Assembly: GCA_031082225.1 (NCBI GenBank)
Contig: JAVHLG010000040.1
Coordinates: forward strand, 1-34,894
Length of the DNA: 34,894 bases
DNA from: Desulfovibrionaceae bacterium
GTDB lineage: Bacteria; Desulfobacterota; Desulfovibrionia; Desulfovibrionales; Desulfovibrionaceae
Direction: 5' to 3'
Each line of letters begins with the position of its first letter. The stretch's first letter is position 1. Both the position numbers and the translations under genes were made by a program. Below, piece after piece: positions 14,546-22,399 of this stretch. A model generated the notes under the pieces. It was given only the letters and a program-made list of their open reading frames with translations. It searched no databases and was not told the DNA's origin.

Positions 14546-17500
14546 TCACTTTCCGTCCGGAGGTGTGGCGCACAGCGCGGCCAGTTCCCGGGCCGCCTCG
14601 GCCAACCCGGTGCGCAGGCCGCCTTCGGAAAGGCGCATCTCCAGTTTCGCCGGGGGCACGAGCCGCGCCCGGTCGCCGTGGGTATTGACGAACGCCACCA
14701 GGCTTTCGGCCGAAACCGCACCCACCGCGCCCGGCCGGGTTTCCCAGGACAGGGACAGTTTGGACGCGGTCACATCGGCGCGGGCCACTTGAAGCCTGGC
14801 CAGAACCTGCTTGAGGGCCAAAACGGAGATGAAGTTCTCAACCTCCTCGGGCAAGGCCCCGAACCGGTCGCGCATTTCGGCGGCCATCTCGGCCAGACCC
14901 GACTCATTGTGTGCCGTGGACAGGGCTTTGTAAAGCCGCAGCCGATCCTTGGGGTCGGACACGTAGCCTTCCGGGATGCGGGCCGACACGGCGATGGTCA
15001 ATTCCGGATCCGTGCGCTCGTTTTGCGGCTCGCCGCGCAGCCGCTTGATCTCATCGTCGAGCATCTCCAAAAACATGTCCAGCCCGATCCGTGAAATCTG
15101 GCCGGATTGCACCTCGCCCAGGATGTTTCCCGCGCCGCGCAGCCGCAAGTCCTCCATGGCCACCTGGAAGCCCGCCCCCAGATAGTCCATGTCCTGGATG
15201 ATCCGCAGCCTTTTGCGGGCCGTCTCCTGAATGCCGTCCAGGGAGGGGACCACGAAATAGGCGTAGGCCTGCAGCGACGAGCGCCCCACCCGGCCGCGCA
15301 ACTGGTAGAGCTGGCCCAGGCCGAACATCTGGGCCTGGTCCACGACGAGGGTGTTGGCCCGGGGGAAATCCAGGCCCGACTCGATGATGGCCGTGCACAC
15401 CAAGATGTCGATCTCGCCATGCCAGAATTCGTGCATGGCCTTTTCCAGCGCCCCCTCGGCCATCTGGCCGTGGGCCATGGCCACCCGGGCCTCGGGAACC
15501 AGCCGTTTGACGAAGGCCGCCGTCTCCTCCAGGCCGCGCACCCGGTTGTGCACCCAAAACACCTGCCCCTGGCGCTCCAGTTCCCGGCGCACCACGGTAC
15601 GCAAAAAATCCGGGTCGCGCTCGACCAGAACGGTCTCCACAGCCTTGCGCTCCGGGGGCGGGGTCTCGATGACGCTTAGGCCCCGGATGCCGGAAAGCGA
15701 CAGTTGCAGGGTGCGGGGAATGGGGGTGGCCGTGAGCGTCAGGACGTCGATGTTTTTACGCAGGGCCTTGAGCTTTTCCTTGTGCTTGACCCCGAAACGC
15801 TGCTCCTCGTCCAGGATGAGAAGCCCCAGGCGGGGGGCCTCCACGTCCTTTGACAGCAGACGGTGGGTGCCGATCAGGATGTCGATTTCCCCCCTCCTGA
15901 CCCCATCCGTCACCACCTTCTGGCGTTTGGGCGGCACAAACCGGCTCAGCATCCCCACCCGGACCGGAAAATCCCCCAGGCGCTTGCTGAAATTCTGAAA
16001 ATGCTGTTCGGCCAAAACCGTGGTGGGACACAGCATGACCACCTGCTTGCCGTCGAGCACGGCCCGAAAGGCGGCGCGCAGGGCCACCTCGGTCTTGCCG
16101 AAGCCCACGTCGCCGCATACCAGGCGGTCCATGGGCTCAGGCCGCTCCATGTCGGCCAAAACGTCGGCAATGGCCTTTTCCTGGTCCGGGGTCTCCTCGA
16201 AGCCGAATCCGGCCTCGAACTCCCAGTACAGCTCGTTGAGCGGGCCGTAGGCATAACCCTTGGCGACCTTGCGAAAGGCGTACATCTCCACCAGATCCCG
16301 GGCGATCTTCTCGATGGCCTTTTTGGCCTTTTCCCGGCCGAGTTTCCAGCGGTTGCCGCCCAGGCGGTCCAGGGCCGGATCGATCCCGTCGGGCCCCTTG
16401 AACTTCTGGATGAGCGACATGCGGTCCACGGGCACGTACAATCGGTCCTCGCCGTCAAAGTGCAAAAGCAGGTAGTCCCCGCCCGCGCTGTCCACGGTCA
16501 TCCGGGCCAATCCGTCGAATCGGGCCAGCCCGTAGTCGCGATGCACCACCAGATCCTCCGGGGCGATCTCGTCCTTCGAGGCGATCCCCTTGAAGCCGCG
16601 CACCCGTGCGGCCCGCCCGGCCTCCTCCCCGCCCTCGGGTCGCAGCACATCTTCGGACAGGATGAGCGTCCGGTTCCAGGCCAGCTCCATGCCCTGGCGA
16701 AGCGGCGACACCAGGGCAAAAAGGCCTGTCGTTCCGGGATGGTACGTGGTGGAGAGGGAGATGCCCTCGTGCTCGATCATCTTCAAAAACTTGGTGCGCG
16801 AACGCTCCCCGTGAAACGACAGCACCACCTGCCGTTTGGACACGGCCCAGTCCCGCAGCCCGGACATGAGCGCCGACCACGGGCGCTTGTCCTCCCCCGG
16901 TTTCCAGAACAGGTCGGAGAACCGTTCCACGCCCTTCTCGGGCATGTCCGGGCCATGCTTGCCGTGCCCCAGCACCAGATCCTCGAAAAGCACCTGCCGC
17001 CCGGCCAGCCACATCTTGCGGGCCATGCCCCCGGGCCAGCACAGCCGGGGTCCGGGCCAGCCGAATCCCCGCTGTGCGCTCTCGGCCTCCAAAAACTGCT
17101 TCCAGGCGTATTCCACCTCCTCCAGGCGGGAGCGCAGGCGCGAGGCGTCATACAGCATGTACACGGCGTCCCGGGGCAGATGCTCGGTCAAGGACGCGGG
17201 TTTTTCATAAAAAAGACCAGGCCAGATGGTTGCATCCCCGGCGTCGAGCTTGTTTTCCAGGGACGCCTTGGCCTCACGGCGCAGTTCGCCGGTCACGGCC
17301 ATGGATTCCCACAATTCCCGGGCTGCGGCGCGCGAGGCGTCGGTGAGCACGACCGGGGCCACGGGCAAAAGCTGCACGTGCGGCAGGTCGGCCTGGGAAC
17401 GCTGGGTGGCGGGGTCGAAGGTGCGGATGTTCTCGATGGTGTCCCCAAAAAACTCGAAGCGCAGGGGCAACGCATACCCCGGGGCGAAGATGTCCAGCAC

Positions 17501-18013
17501 GTCGCCGCGCACGGCCACCTCGCCGGGAGACTCCACCATGGGCTGGCGGCGGTATCCCCACAGGGCGGCCTGCTCCAAAAGAAGCTCCCGGGACATGTCC
17601 TCCCCCGCCGCAAGCTCGATGGAGCTTTCCTCGATCACCTGCCTGGGCGGCCATTTGGGCAACAGGTTGTCCACGGTCAACAGGCACAGGCGGGGCTTTG
17701 CGGTGGCGGTCGCGAAATTAAGAAAGGCATGCCGCGCGGCCCAGGCCGAAAGGGACGGCGCCCCTGGAGGATAGGGCGGCAGGGCCCGCCAGGGGGCATC
17801 GGCCAGGGAGTCGTCCCCCGGGGACAACAGCAGGGAAAAAAGGGATTTGAGCCGGGCCAGTTCCGGCGCTCCCGGCACGATGACCACCACGCAGGAGCCT
17901 GCGGCCAGCATGTCGGCGGCCAGAAAGGCCAGGGTGCCGGGTCCGCTTTTATACACGCCAAGCGAACTCCCCCGGCCTTTCAGAAAATTCGCAATCTCAG
18001 ACGGATACTGCAA
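14546..18013 (-). CDS. mfd: Transcription-repair coupling factor Mfd
   Basis: Mfd removes stalled RNA polymerase at DNA lesions and recruits UvrA for nucleotide excision repair. The 1155-aa length is that of the family. The UvrB-like N-terminal region (GSCVVVIVPGAPELARL, WGYRRQPMVESPGEVAVRGD) is followed by the polymerase-interacting domain (GLARFDGLARM). The RecG-like translocase has Walker A CGDVGFGKTEVALRAAF and the DEEQ box LILDEEQRFGVKHK, with TATPIPRTLQLSL and the later QLRGRVGRS. The C-terminal TRCF domain closes it. The start codon is TTG at 18013, with AAGGAG nine bases upstream. It is followed at once by the PPIase lipoprotein gene, so both are probably one transcript. A terminator separates it from cheW. 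Confidence 0.97.
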   Translation of the reverse strand: MQYPSEIANFLKGRGSSLGVYKSGPGTLAFLAADMLAAGSCVVVIVPGAPELARLKSLFSLLLSPGDDSLADAPWRALPPYPPGAPSLSAWAARHAFLNFATATAKPRLCLLTVDNLLPKWPPRQVIEESSIELAAGEDMSRELLLEQAALWGYRRQPMVESPGEVAVRGDVLDIFAPGYALPLRFEFFGDTIENIRTFDPATQRSQADLPHVQLLPVAPVVLTDASRAAARELWESMAVTGELRREAKASLENKLDAGDATIWPGLFYEKPASLTEHLPRDAVYMLYDASRLRSRLEEVEYAWKQFLEAESAQRGFGWPGPRLCWPGGMARKMWLAGRQVLFEDLVLGHGKHGPDMPEKGVERFSDLFWKPGEDKRPWSALMSGLRDWAVSKRQVVLSFHGERSRTKFLKMIEHEGISLSTTYHPGTTGLFALVSPLRQGMELAWNRTLILSEDVLRPEGGEEAGRAARVRGFKGIASKDEIAPEDLVVHRDYGLARFDGLARMTVDSAGGDYLLLHFDGEDRLYVPVDRMSLIQKFKGPDGIDPALDRLGGNRWKLGREKAKKAIEKIARDLVEMYAFRKVAKGYAYGPLNELYWEFEAGFGFEETPDQEKAIADVLADMERPEPMDRLVCGDVGFGKTEVALRAAFRAVLDGKQVVMLCPTTVLAEQHFQNFSKRLGDFPVRVGMLSRFVPPKRQKVVTDGVRRGEIDILIGTHRLLSKDVEAPRLGLLILDEEQRFGVKHKEKLKALRKNIDVLTLTATPIPRTLQLSLSGIRGLSVIETPPPERKAVETVLVERDPDFLRTVVRRELERQGQVFWVHNRVRGLEETAAFVKRLVPEARVAMAHGQMAEGALEKAMHEFWHGEIDILVCTAIIESGLDFPRANTLVVDQAQMFGLGQLYQLRGRVGRSSLQAYAYFVVPSLDGIQETARKRLRIIQDMDYLGAGFQVAMEDLRLRGAGNILGEVQSGQISRIGLDMFLEMLDDEIKRLRGEPQNERTDPELTIAVSARIPEGYVSDPKDRLRLYKALSTAHNESGLAEMAAEMRDRFGALPEEVENFISVLALKQVLARLQVARADVTASKLSLSWETRPGAVGAVSAESLVAFVNTHGDRARLVPPAKLEMRLSEGGLRTGLAEAARELAALCATPPDGK

Positions 18014-18040
18014 TGTCCCGCACTCCTTCGGCCAATACGA

Positions 18041-18072
18041 GGAAAAGCCGCCGTCGCGAAAACGACGGCGGC
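18041..18072 (-). terminator. Intrinsic terminator after cheW
   Basis: A perfect 10-bp GC stem (18047-18056 with 18063-18072) with a 6-nt loop is followed on the minus strand by four T residues. It lies 82 nt past the cheW stop and 28 nt before the mfd start, so mfd must have its own start site or rely on read-through. Confidence 0.7.
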
Positions 18073-18153
18073 CGTGATGTCAATGGCGGCGAAACCCTCC
18101 GCAGCCGGAGCGTGTTGCGCGCACGATGGCGAGGCGAGGCGAAACGCCGGAAA

Positions 18154-18630
18154 CTAGACGCCCGTCAAGACATCGCGCTCTTCGCCGGACAACAGGCGGT
18201 CCAGATCAAGCAGGATCAGCAGGCGATCCTCAAGTTTGCCCACGCCGCTGATGTATTCCGACTCGAGTCCCGAAACCACGGGTGGCGGCGGCTCCACCGT
18301 GTTGGAGGGTATGCGCAGCACCTCGGACACGGAATCCACCACGAATCCCACGATCATGTTGTTGATCTCAATGACGATGATCCGGGTGTGCTTGTCGTGG
18401 TCCCTGGTGATCAGGCCGAAACGCTTGCGCAGGTCGATGATGGGGATGACCTTGCCGCGCAAATTGATGACCCCCTCCACAAAGTCCGGGGCACGCGGCA
18501 CCTTGGTGATTTCCATCATCCGGATGATTTCCTGAACCTTCAGGATGTCAACGCCGAATTCCTCCTCACCGATGCTAAACGTCACAAGCTGCATCAGTTC
18601 GGCGTCCTGCTTCTTCTGGGTTTCTTCCAT
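18154..18630 (-). CDS. cheW: Chemotaxis coupling protein CheW
   Basis: CheW links chemoreceptors to the CheA kinase in the cytoplasmic signalling array. The 158-aa product matches the family along its length: LVTFSIGEEEFGVDILKVQEIIR, the loop VPRAPDFVEGVINLRGKVIPIIDLRKRFG, and GFVVDSVSEVLRI, ending in the LLILLDLDRLL strand. No other chemotaxis gene is nearby, so it is an orphan coupling protein that may serve receptors encoded elsewhere. A good promoter lies upstream and a terminator downstream, so it appears to be monocistronic. Confidence 0.95.
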   Translation of the reverse strand: MEETQKKQDAELMQLVTFSIGEEEFGVDILKVQEIIRMMEITKVPRAPDFVEGVINLRGKVIPIIDLRKRFGLITRDHDKHTRIIVIEINNMIVGFVVDSVSEVLRIPSNTVEPPPPVVSGLESEYISGVGKLEDRLLILLDLDRLLSGEERDVLTGV

Positions 18631-18656
18631 CGGGCCTTCCCCTTCTCCGGATTACC

Positions 18657-18696
18657 GGCGCATGCGCCATTGTACCAACAAGTCCCGAAATCTCAA
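18657..18696 (-). promoter_or_regulatory. cheW promoter with a palindrome at the start site
   Basis: The minus strand has TTGAGA (18696-18691) and TACAAT (18674-18669) with a 16-bp spacer, each five of six matches. Immediately after the -10 box lies the perfect 12-bp palindrome GGCGCATGCGCC (18668-18657), covering the predicted start site. That is where a repressor would bind, but no regulator is known. Confidence 0.6.
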
Positions 18697-18752
18697 GTCA
18701 CTTATTCCTAGCCCGTTTCATCTTCCCTGGCAATGCTTGAAGGTCCGAAAAA

Positions 18753-19232
18753 TCACTGCCCGGAACGCTCCTTGGCCAACTCCTCCGGGGTCATGCTCCA
18801 GAAGGGAAAACCGTCTTTGGTCCGGCGCACCTTGAGCTCCACATCCTCGGCCTTCTTGATCTTGATGGCCAGGATGACATCCTTGCCGTCCACCTCGGCC
18901 CAGGCCCCCACCACCTTGACCATATCCCCTTCCTTGAGCCCGATCACGGACAAATCCACAGCGGACTTGGGCCCCAGGTGCACGGTCTCCTTGCGCTTGT
19001 CCTTTTTGTCCTCAATGACCAGGCCAATCCCCGGGGCCATGCCCGGCATGGGCACGATCTCCTGAATCTCCAGCACCTTGCCCTTGAAGGAATCGGACTC
19101 GGTGACATCGAAAAGCGTGTCGTAGACGCCGCCCTTCTCCCATCCGGCGATACCGGGTTCCGCAGCATGGGCCGCAACCCCGATCATCAGAAACAGCACC
19201 GCCGCAACCATTTTTGCCGTCGCGTGTCTCAT
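18753..19232 (-). CDS. Small exported protein of unknown function
   Basis: A 159-aa protein with a clear signal peptide (basic MRHATAK, hydrophobic core, cleavage near AHA-AEPG at residue 23). The mature part has short alternating strands: SFKGKVLEIQEIV, GIGLVIEDKKDKRKETVHLGP, LKEGDMVKVVGAWAEVDGKDVILAIKIKK, the spacing of a small OB-like barrel. It ends in a charged tail (TPEELAKERSG). I do not recognise a named family; the OB-like reading is inference. The start at 19232 has AGGAGA eight bases upstream; an upstream in-frame codon (19280) would disrupt the signal peptide. It lies 72 bp after the M29 aminopeptidase gene and may be read with it. Confidence 0.75.
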   Translation of the reverse strand: MRHATAKMVAAVLFLMIGVAAHAAEPGIAGWEKGGVYDTLFDVTESDSFKGKVLEIQEIVPMPGMAPGIGLVIEDKKDKRKETVHLGPKSAVDLSVIGLKEGDMVKVVGAWAEVDGKDVILAIKIKKAEDVELKVRRTKDGFPFWSMTPEELAKERSGQ

Positions 19233-19304
19233 TGTCGTCTCCTGTGCTCCGGGCCGTCGCCGCACCCGGGTCATGACCAAGCCCCGAGTCCTTCCGGGGA
19301 GTTC

Positions 19305-20516
19305 CTAATTTTTAAAAACCCCGTCCTCATAGACGGTGACGGCCGATCCGTCCGGCAGGACCGCCCGGACCCGCTTGTTCTCCGTGTTGACCAGATCCCA
19401 GTGCAGGGCCGAGTCGTTGAACCCCAGTTCCGCCTTGCGTTCGGCGGTCAGTTCCCCCGGGTCGCCGTCGTAGGTGTCGGAATAGGAGCTTCCCACGGCG
19501 ATGTGGCAGTTTCCCCACGCGCCGCCGTAATTTTCGTCGAACAGGGTGTTGGCCATGAAGGTGTCGATTTTCGAAAACCGTTTGTCGGTCAGGGAGAATT
19601 CCCCGATCCGGCAGGCCCCCTTGTCCATGGCCAGTTGCTTGGCCACAAAGGCCGCCCCTTCCTCGGCCTCCGAGGCCACGGCCTCGCCGTCCCGGAACTC
19701 CAGGCGCACCCCGCGCACATAGTTGCCGCTGCGGTACGACGGCTGGTCGGCATAATAGACCCCCTGCACGCCGCGCCAGTCCGGGGAGAGAAAAAGTTCG
19801 AAACTGGGAATATTGTGCCCGGAAATGCCGATCCACCGCCGCTTGTCCCCCGGGGTGACCTTCAGGTCCACATGCTCCGACTCCACATGATAGTAGGCGG
19901 GCTTGACGGAATTGAGCCAGGCCTTGATCCCGGCGGCCTCGGCGTACAGGGTCTTCCATCTGCCCACCGGATCGGCGTCCATAAGGAAGCAGGCCTTCTT
20001 GATCTGGTCGGCGTACTGATTGACGGACAGCCCGGCCTTGGCCGCCAGTTCCGGGGTGGGATGCATGCACAGCGTCCAGCCGAAATCCCCGGCCTCCTCG
20101 CGGGCCACCAGGATGTCGCGCAGGGGCTTGCGGGCCACGGCGGCCTTGGCGATGCGCTTGGGGTCGATGTCGCTTAAATGGGTCAGGGATTCCGGGGCCA
20201 GGACATGGATGGCCCCATGCAGGTTTTCGTTGAGGGTGGCCTGGCCGGGAACCTGGAAGACCAGTTGCCCTTCGTCGGCCTTGGCGTAGAAGGCATGCTC
20301 CATGCGGAAGGTCGGGATCATGCGGGCCACAGGATGCATGCCCCGGTCCATGATCCGGGCGAACAGGGCCTCGGCCAGGGTCACGGCGGCCAGGTCGTAC
20401 TGCAAAAGGATCACGTCGCCCTTGTGAAATCCCGAAGTCCGGGAGGTTTCCAGGCCCCACATGAGCACGTCGGCGTATTTTTCGATCTGGGTCTGGGTGA
20501 ACACTCGGCGCTCCAT
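19305..20516 (-). CDS. M29-family metallo-aminopeptidase
   Basis: A 403-aa cytoplasmic aminopeptidase of the thermophilic AmpS/PepS/AmpT (M29) family, which trims N-terminal residues using two metal ions. The C-terminal half holds the metal-site segments in family order: a glutamate in IGEFSLTDKRFS, GGAWGNCHIAVGSSYSDTY (His and Tyr), and ALHWDLV, whose HxD pair is a metal ligand. The substrate-cleft segment GHNIPSFELFLSPD lies before them. Length is typical of the family. A strong AGGAAGGAG ribosome site lies just before the ATG. The next gene on the opposite strand begins 144 bp away, so the promoter regions are shared and divergent. Confidence 0.92.
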   Translation of the reverse strand: MERRVFTQTQIEKYADVLMWGLETSRTSGFHKGDVILLQYDLAAVTLAEALFARIMDRGMHPVARMIPTFRMEHAFYAKADEGQLVFQVPGQATLNENLHGAIHVLAPESLTHLSDIDPKRIAKAAVARKPLRDILVAREEAGDFGWTLCMHPTPELAAKAGLSVNQYADQIKKACFLMDADPVGRWKTLYAEAAGIKAWLNSVKPAYYHVESEHVDLKVTPGDKRRWIGISGHNIPSFELFLSPDWRGVQGVYYADQPSYRSGNYVRGVRLEFRDGEAVASEAEEGAAFVAKQLAMDKGACRIGEFSLTDKRFSKIDTFMANTLFDENYGGAWGNCHIAVGSSYSDTYDGDPGELTAERKAELGFNDSALHWDLVNTENKRVRAVLPDGSAVTVYEDGVFKN

Positions 20517-20659
20517 TTTTTCTCCTTCCTATCCTGAACATGTCCAGGCATCAAGGGGCCGTCCGCCCTGCGGCTCGTCACCCGGCCGTAACCTGCCTAT
20601 CGGATACTGACGGCCAGTCTCAACCAGGACCGGCCCATTTTGGCATCAAGGACCACGGC

Positions 20660-21817
20660 ATGCTCGTTTTCGCCCAATCCGGCTATTTCCATGACCTGTT
20701 GGACAGCTTCGCCCTGGGGGTGGTCATCTTAAACGCCCGGGGACGCGTCTATGCCGCCAACACGGCCGCTGCGGCCCTGCTCGGCCACTCCCGGGAAGCA
20801 CTCATCTCCGATCCGGCCGTGGGCTCGGACGTCTTTCGCCGGACGGACGATCCCATGGCCCTGCGCCGCTATCTGCGCGCGGCCCTGCGCCGCGATCCCC
20901 CCGGCGGCCCGCTTCGGCTGCGCTACCAGACCACGGCCGGGGAATCCCTGCACCTGTCCCTGACCTTTTCGCATCTTGTGGAGAACGAAAAAATCTTCGG
21001 GGTCATGCTCCAGATCACGGACGTGACCGAGATCATCGCCCTGCATGAACGGGAACAGCGCATCCTCGCCGAAAAATACCGCGTGGAGCGCGAACGGGTG
21101 GAGAGCCTGCGCGCCCTGTCCTCGGCCGTGGCCCACCAGTTGCGCAACCCGGCCATGTCCATCGGCGGGCTGACGGGCCTTTTGCTCAAAAAAAGCCCCC
21201 CGGGCGACCCGGCCCGGCCCTTTCTCCAGGCGGTCCTGGAGGAATCCAAACGCCTGGAGACCATCGTGGCCGCCGTGGGCGAGGCCACCCTGCCCCTGTC
21301 CCCCCGGACATCCTGCTTCTCCCTGCGGGACATGGTCGCCTCCCGACTGGCCCACGTCCAGGCCATGGCCGCCGAACGCGGGCTGTCCGTCGTCTGGAGC
21401 CTGCAGGGGGAGGACGGCCGCCTGTGCCTGGACGGCTCGCTTTTGGGGCAGGCCCTGGACGAGATCCTTCTCAACGCGGCCGAGGCCTCGCCCGGAGGGG
21501 GTCGGGTGGATGTGGCTCTTTCGCCGCGCCTTGCGGCCGACAGCCACGCCGACCAGGCGGCCATCACCGTCCGGGACCAGGGGCCGGGCATCGCCCCGGA
21601 CATCGCTGCCTATCTTTTCGATCCCTTTTTCACCACCAAGGCCGTGGGGGTGGGCATGGGCCTGTGCCGGGCCAAACGCATCATGGCCGCCCTTGGCGGC
21701 GAGATACGGGTGGAAAACCATCCCGACGGCGGAGGCGTGGCCAGCCTCCAGGTAACGGGCGGGGCCGCGCCCGGGGGCGAGCCCGGGGCAAAGGCATCCC
21801 CGGACACAGCCGACTGA
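20660..21817 (+). CDS. PAS-domain sensor histidine kinase, soluble
   Basis: A 385-aa kinase with no membrane segment, so probably cytoplasmic. It has an N-terminal PAS domain (about 8-125; [21 protein letters not shown]), a coiled linker (about 126-150), a dimerisation helix with the phosphorylated His159 in [18 protein letters not shown], and an ATPase domain (about 265-370) with N-box [11 protein letters not shown]1 DQGPGIAP and the [13 protein letters not shown] lid. The histidine box is of the NtrB-like kind. No regulator gene adjoins it. The start at 20660 has AAGGA seven bases upstream; the in-frame codon at 20540 would add 40 residues without family likeness. The C-terminus has a short Ala/Gly/Pro tail. 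Confidence 0.88.
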   Translation: MLVFAQSGYFHDLLDSFALGVVILNARGRVYAANTAAAALLGHSREALISDPAVGSDVFRRTDDPMALRRYLRAALRRDPPGGPLRLRYQTTAGESLHLSLTFSHLVENEKIFGVMLQITDVTEIIALHEREQRILAEKYRVERERVESLRALSSAVAHQLRNPAMSIGGLTGLLLKKSPPGDPARPFLQAVLEESKRLETIVAAVGEATLPLSPRTSCFSLRDMVASRLAHVQAMAAERGLSVVWSLQGEDGRLCLDGSLLGQALDEILLNAAEASPGGGRVDVALSPRLAADSHADQAAITVRDQGPGIAPDIAAYLFDPFFTTKAVGVGMGLCRAKRIMAALGGEIRVENHPDGGGVASLQVTGGAAPGGEPGAKASPDTAD

Positions 21818-22119
21818 TCCGTTTCAAACGCCATGGCGCTTCCCCCCGGGGACGTCTGGCCGGGCCGGGGGCGGGCAGAATCAAGGCCTCCTTCCCGGGC
21901 CGGGACTTTTCGCCCCCCCATCCCTTGCTGGACCTGCCCCACGCTGTGGCTGCCGCCCCCTTCCGGGCCGGGACTTTTCACCCGGCAACCCTTGCTTTTC
22001 TGGACCAAATGGATATGATGCCATGTTCAAGCCTGACGCCGAGAGTCCGGACGGACGGGATGCGTCGCGCCCTTGTGCGCCAATGGGGCCTTTCAGACAC
22101 CGGATCAGAGGGAGAATAT
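21818..22119 (+). promoter_or_regulatory. Leader and promoter region of infA
   Basis: The 302-bp gap before infA contains a promoter candidate: TTGCTT (21992-21997) and TATGAT (22014-22019), 16-bp spacer. The predicted start leaves a leader of about 95 nt. An imperfect direct repeat precedes it: an exact 17-bp core occurs at 21895-21911 and 21963-21979, followed in both copies by a CCCTTGCT...GGACC element. The second copy forms the -35 box. The copies may be a duplicated binding site; no protein is identified. Confidence 0.45.
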
Positions 22120-22338
22120 ATGCCCAAGGAAGATGCGATTGAAGTCGACGGCATCGTCGAAGAGGCGTTGCCCAACGCCATGTTCCGCGTAAAACTGGAA
22201 AACGGCCACGGGGTTCTGGCCCACATCTCCGGAAAAATGCGCAAGTTCTATATCCGCATCCTGCCCGGCGACCGGGTCAAGTGCGAACTGTCGCCCTACG
22301 ACCTCACCCGGGGACGCATCACCTACCGCCTCAAGTAG
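22120..22338 (+). CDS. infA: Translation initiation factor IF-1
   Basis: A 72-aa S1/OB-fold protein, the usual IF-1 length. It blocks the ribosomal A site and aids 30S initiation. It contains [59 protein letters not shown] and the closing RGRITYRLK, all close to the family consensus. An in-frame longer frame starts at 21424, but the real start is the ATG at 22120 with GAGGGAG just before it, because only this gives the family N-terminus. It converges on the metallohydrolase gene 61 bp away. No T-tailed terminator was seen between them. Confidence 0.97.
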   Translation: MPKEDAIEVDGIVEEALPNAMFRVKLENGHGVLAHISGKMRKFYIRILPGDRVKCELSPYDLTRGRITYRLK

Positions 22339-22399
22339 CGGCCCCGGGCCTGGATCGAAACGCCCGCCGGGCAGGCGCTCCCGGCGTCGGGAACCTGCA

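Noticed and set aside
22339-22399. Terminator between infA and the metallohydrolase gene
   Set aside because: Only short GC inverted repeats are present and no T-run follows on either strand.
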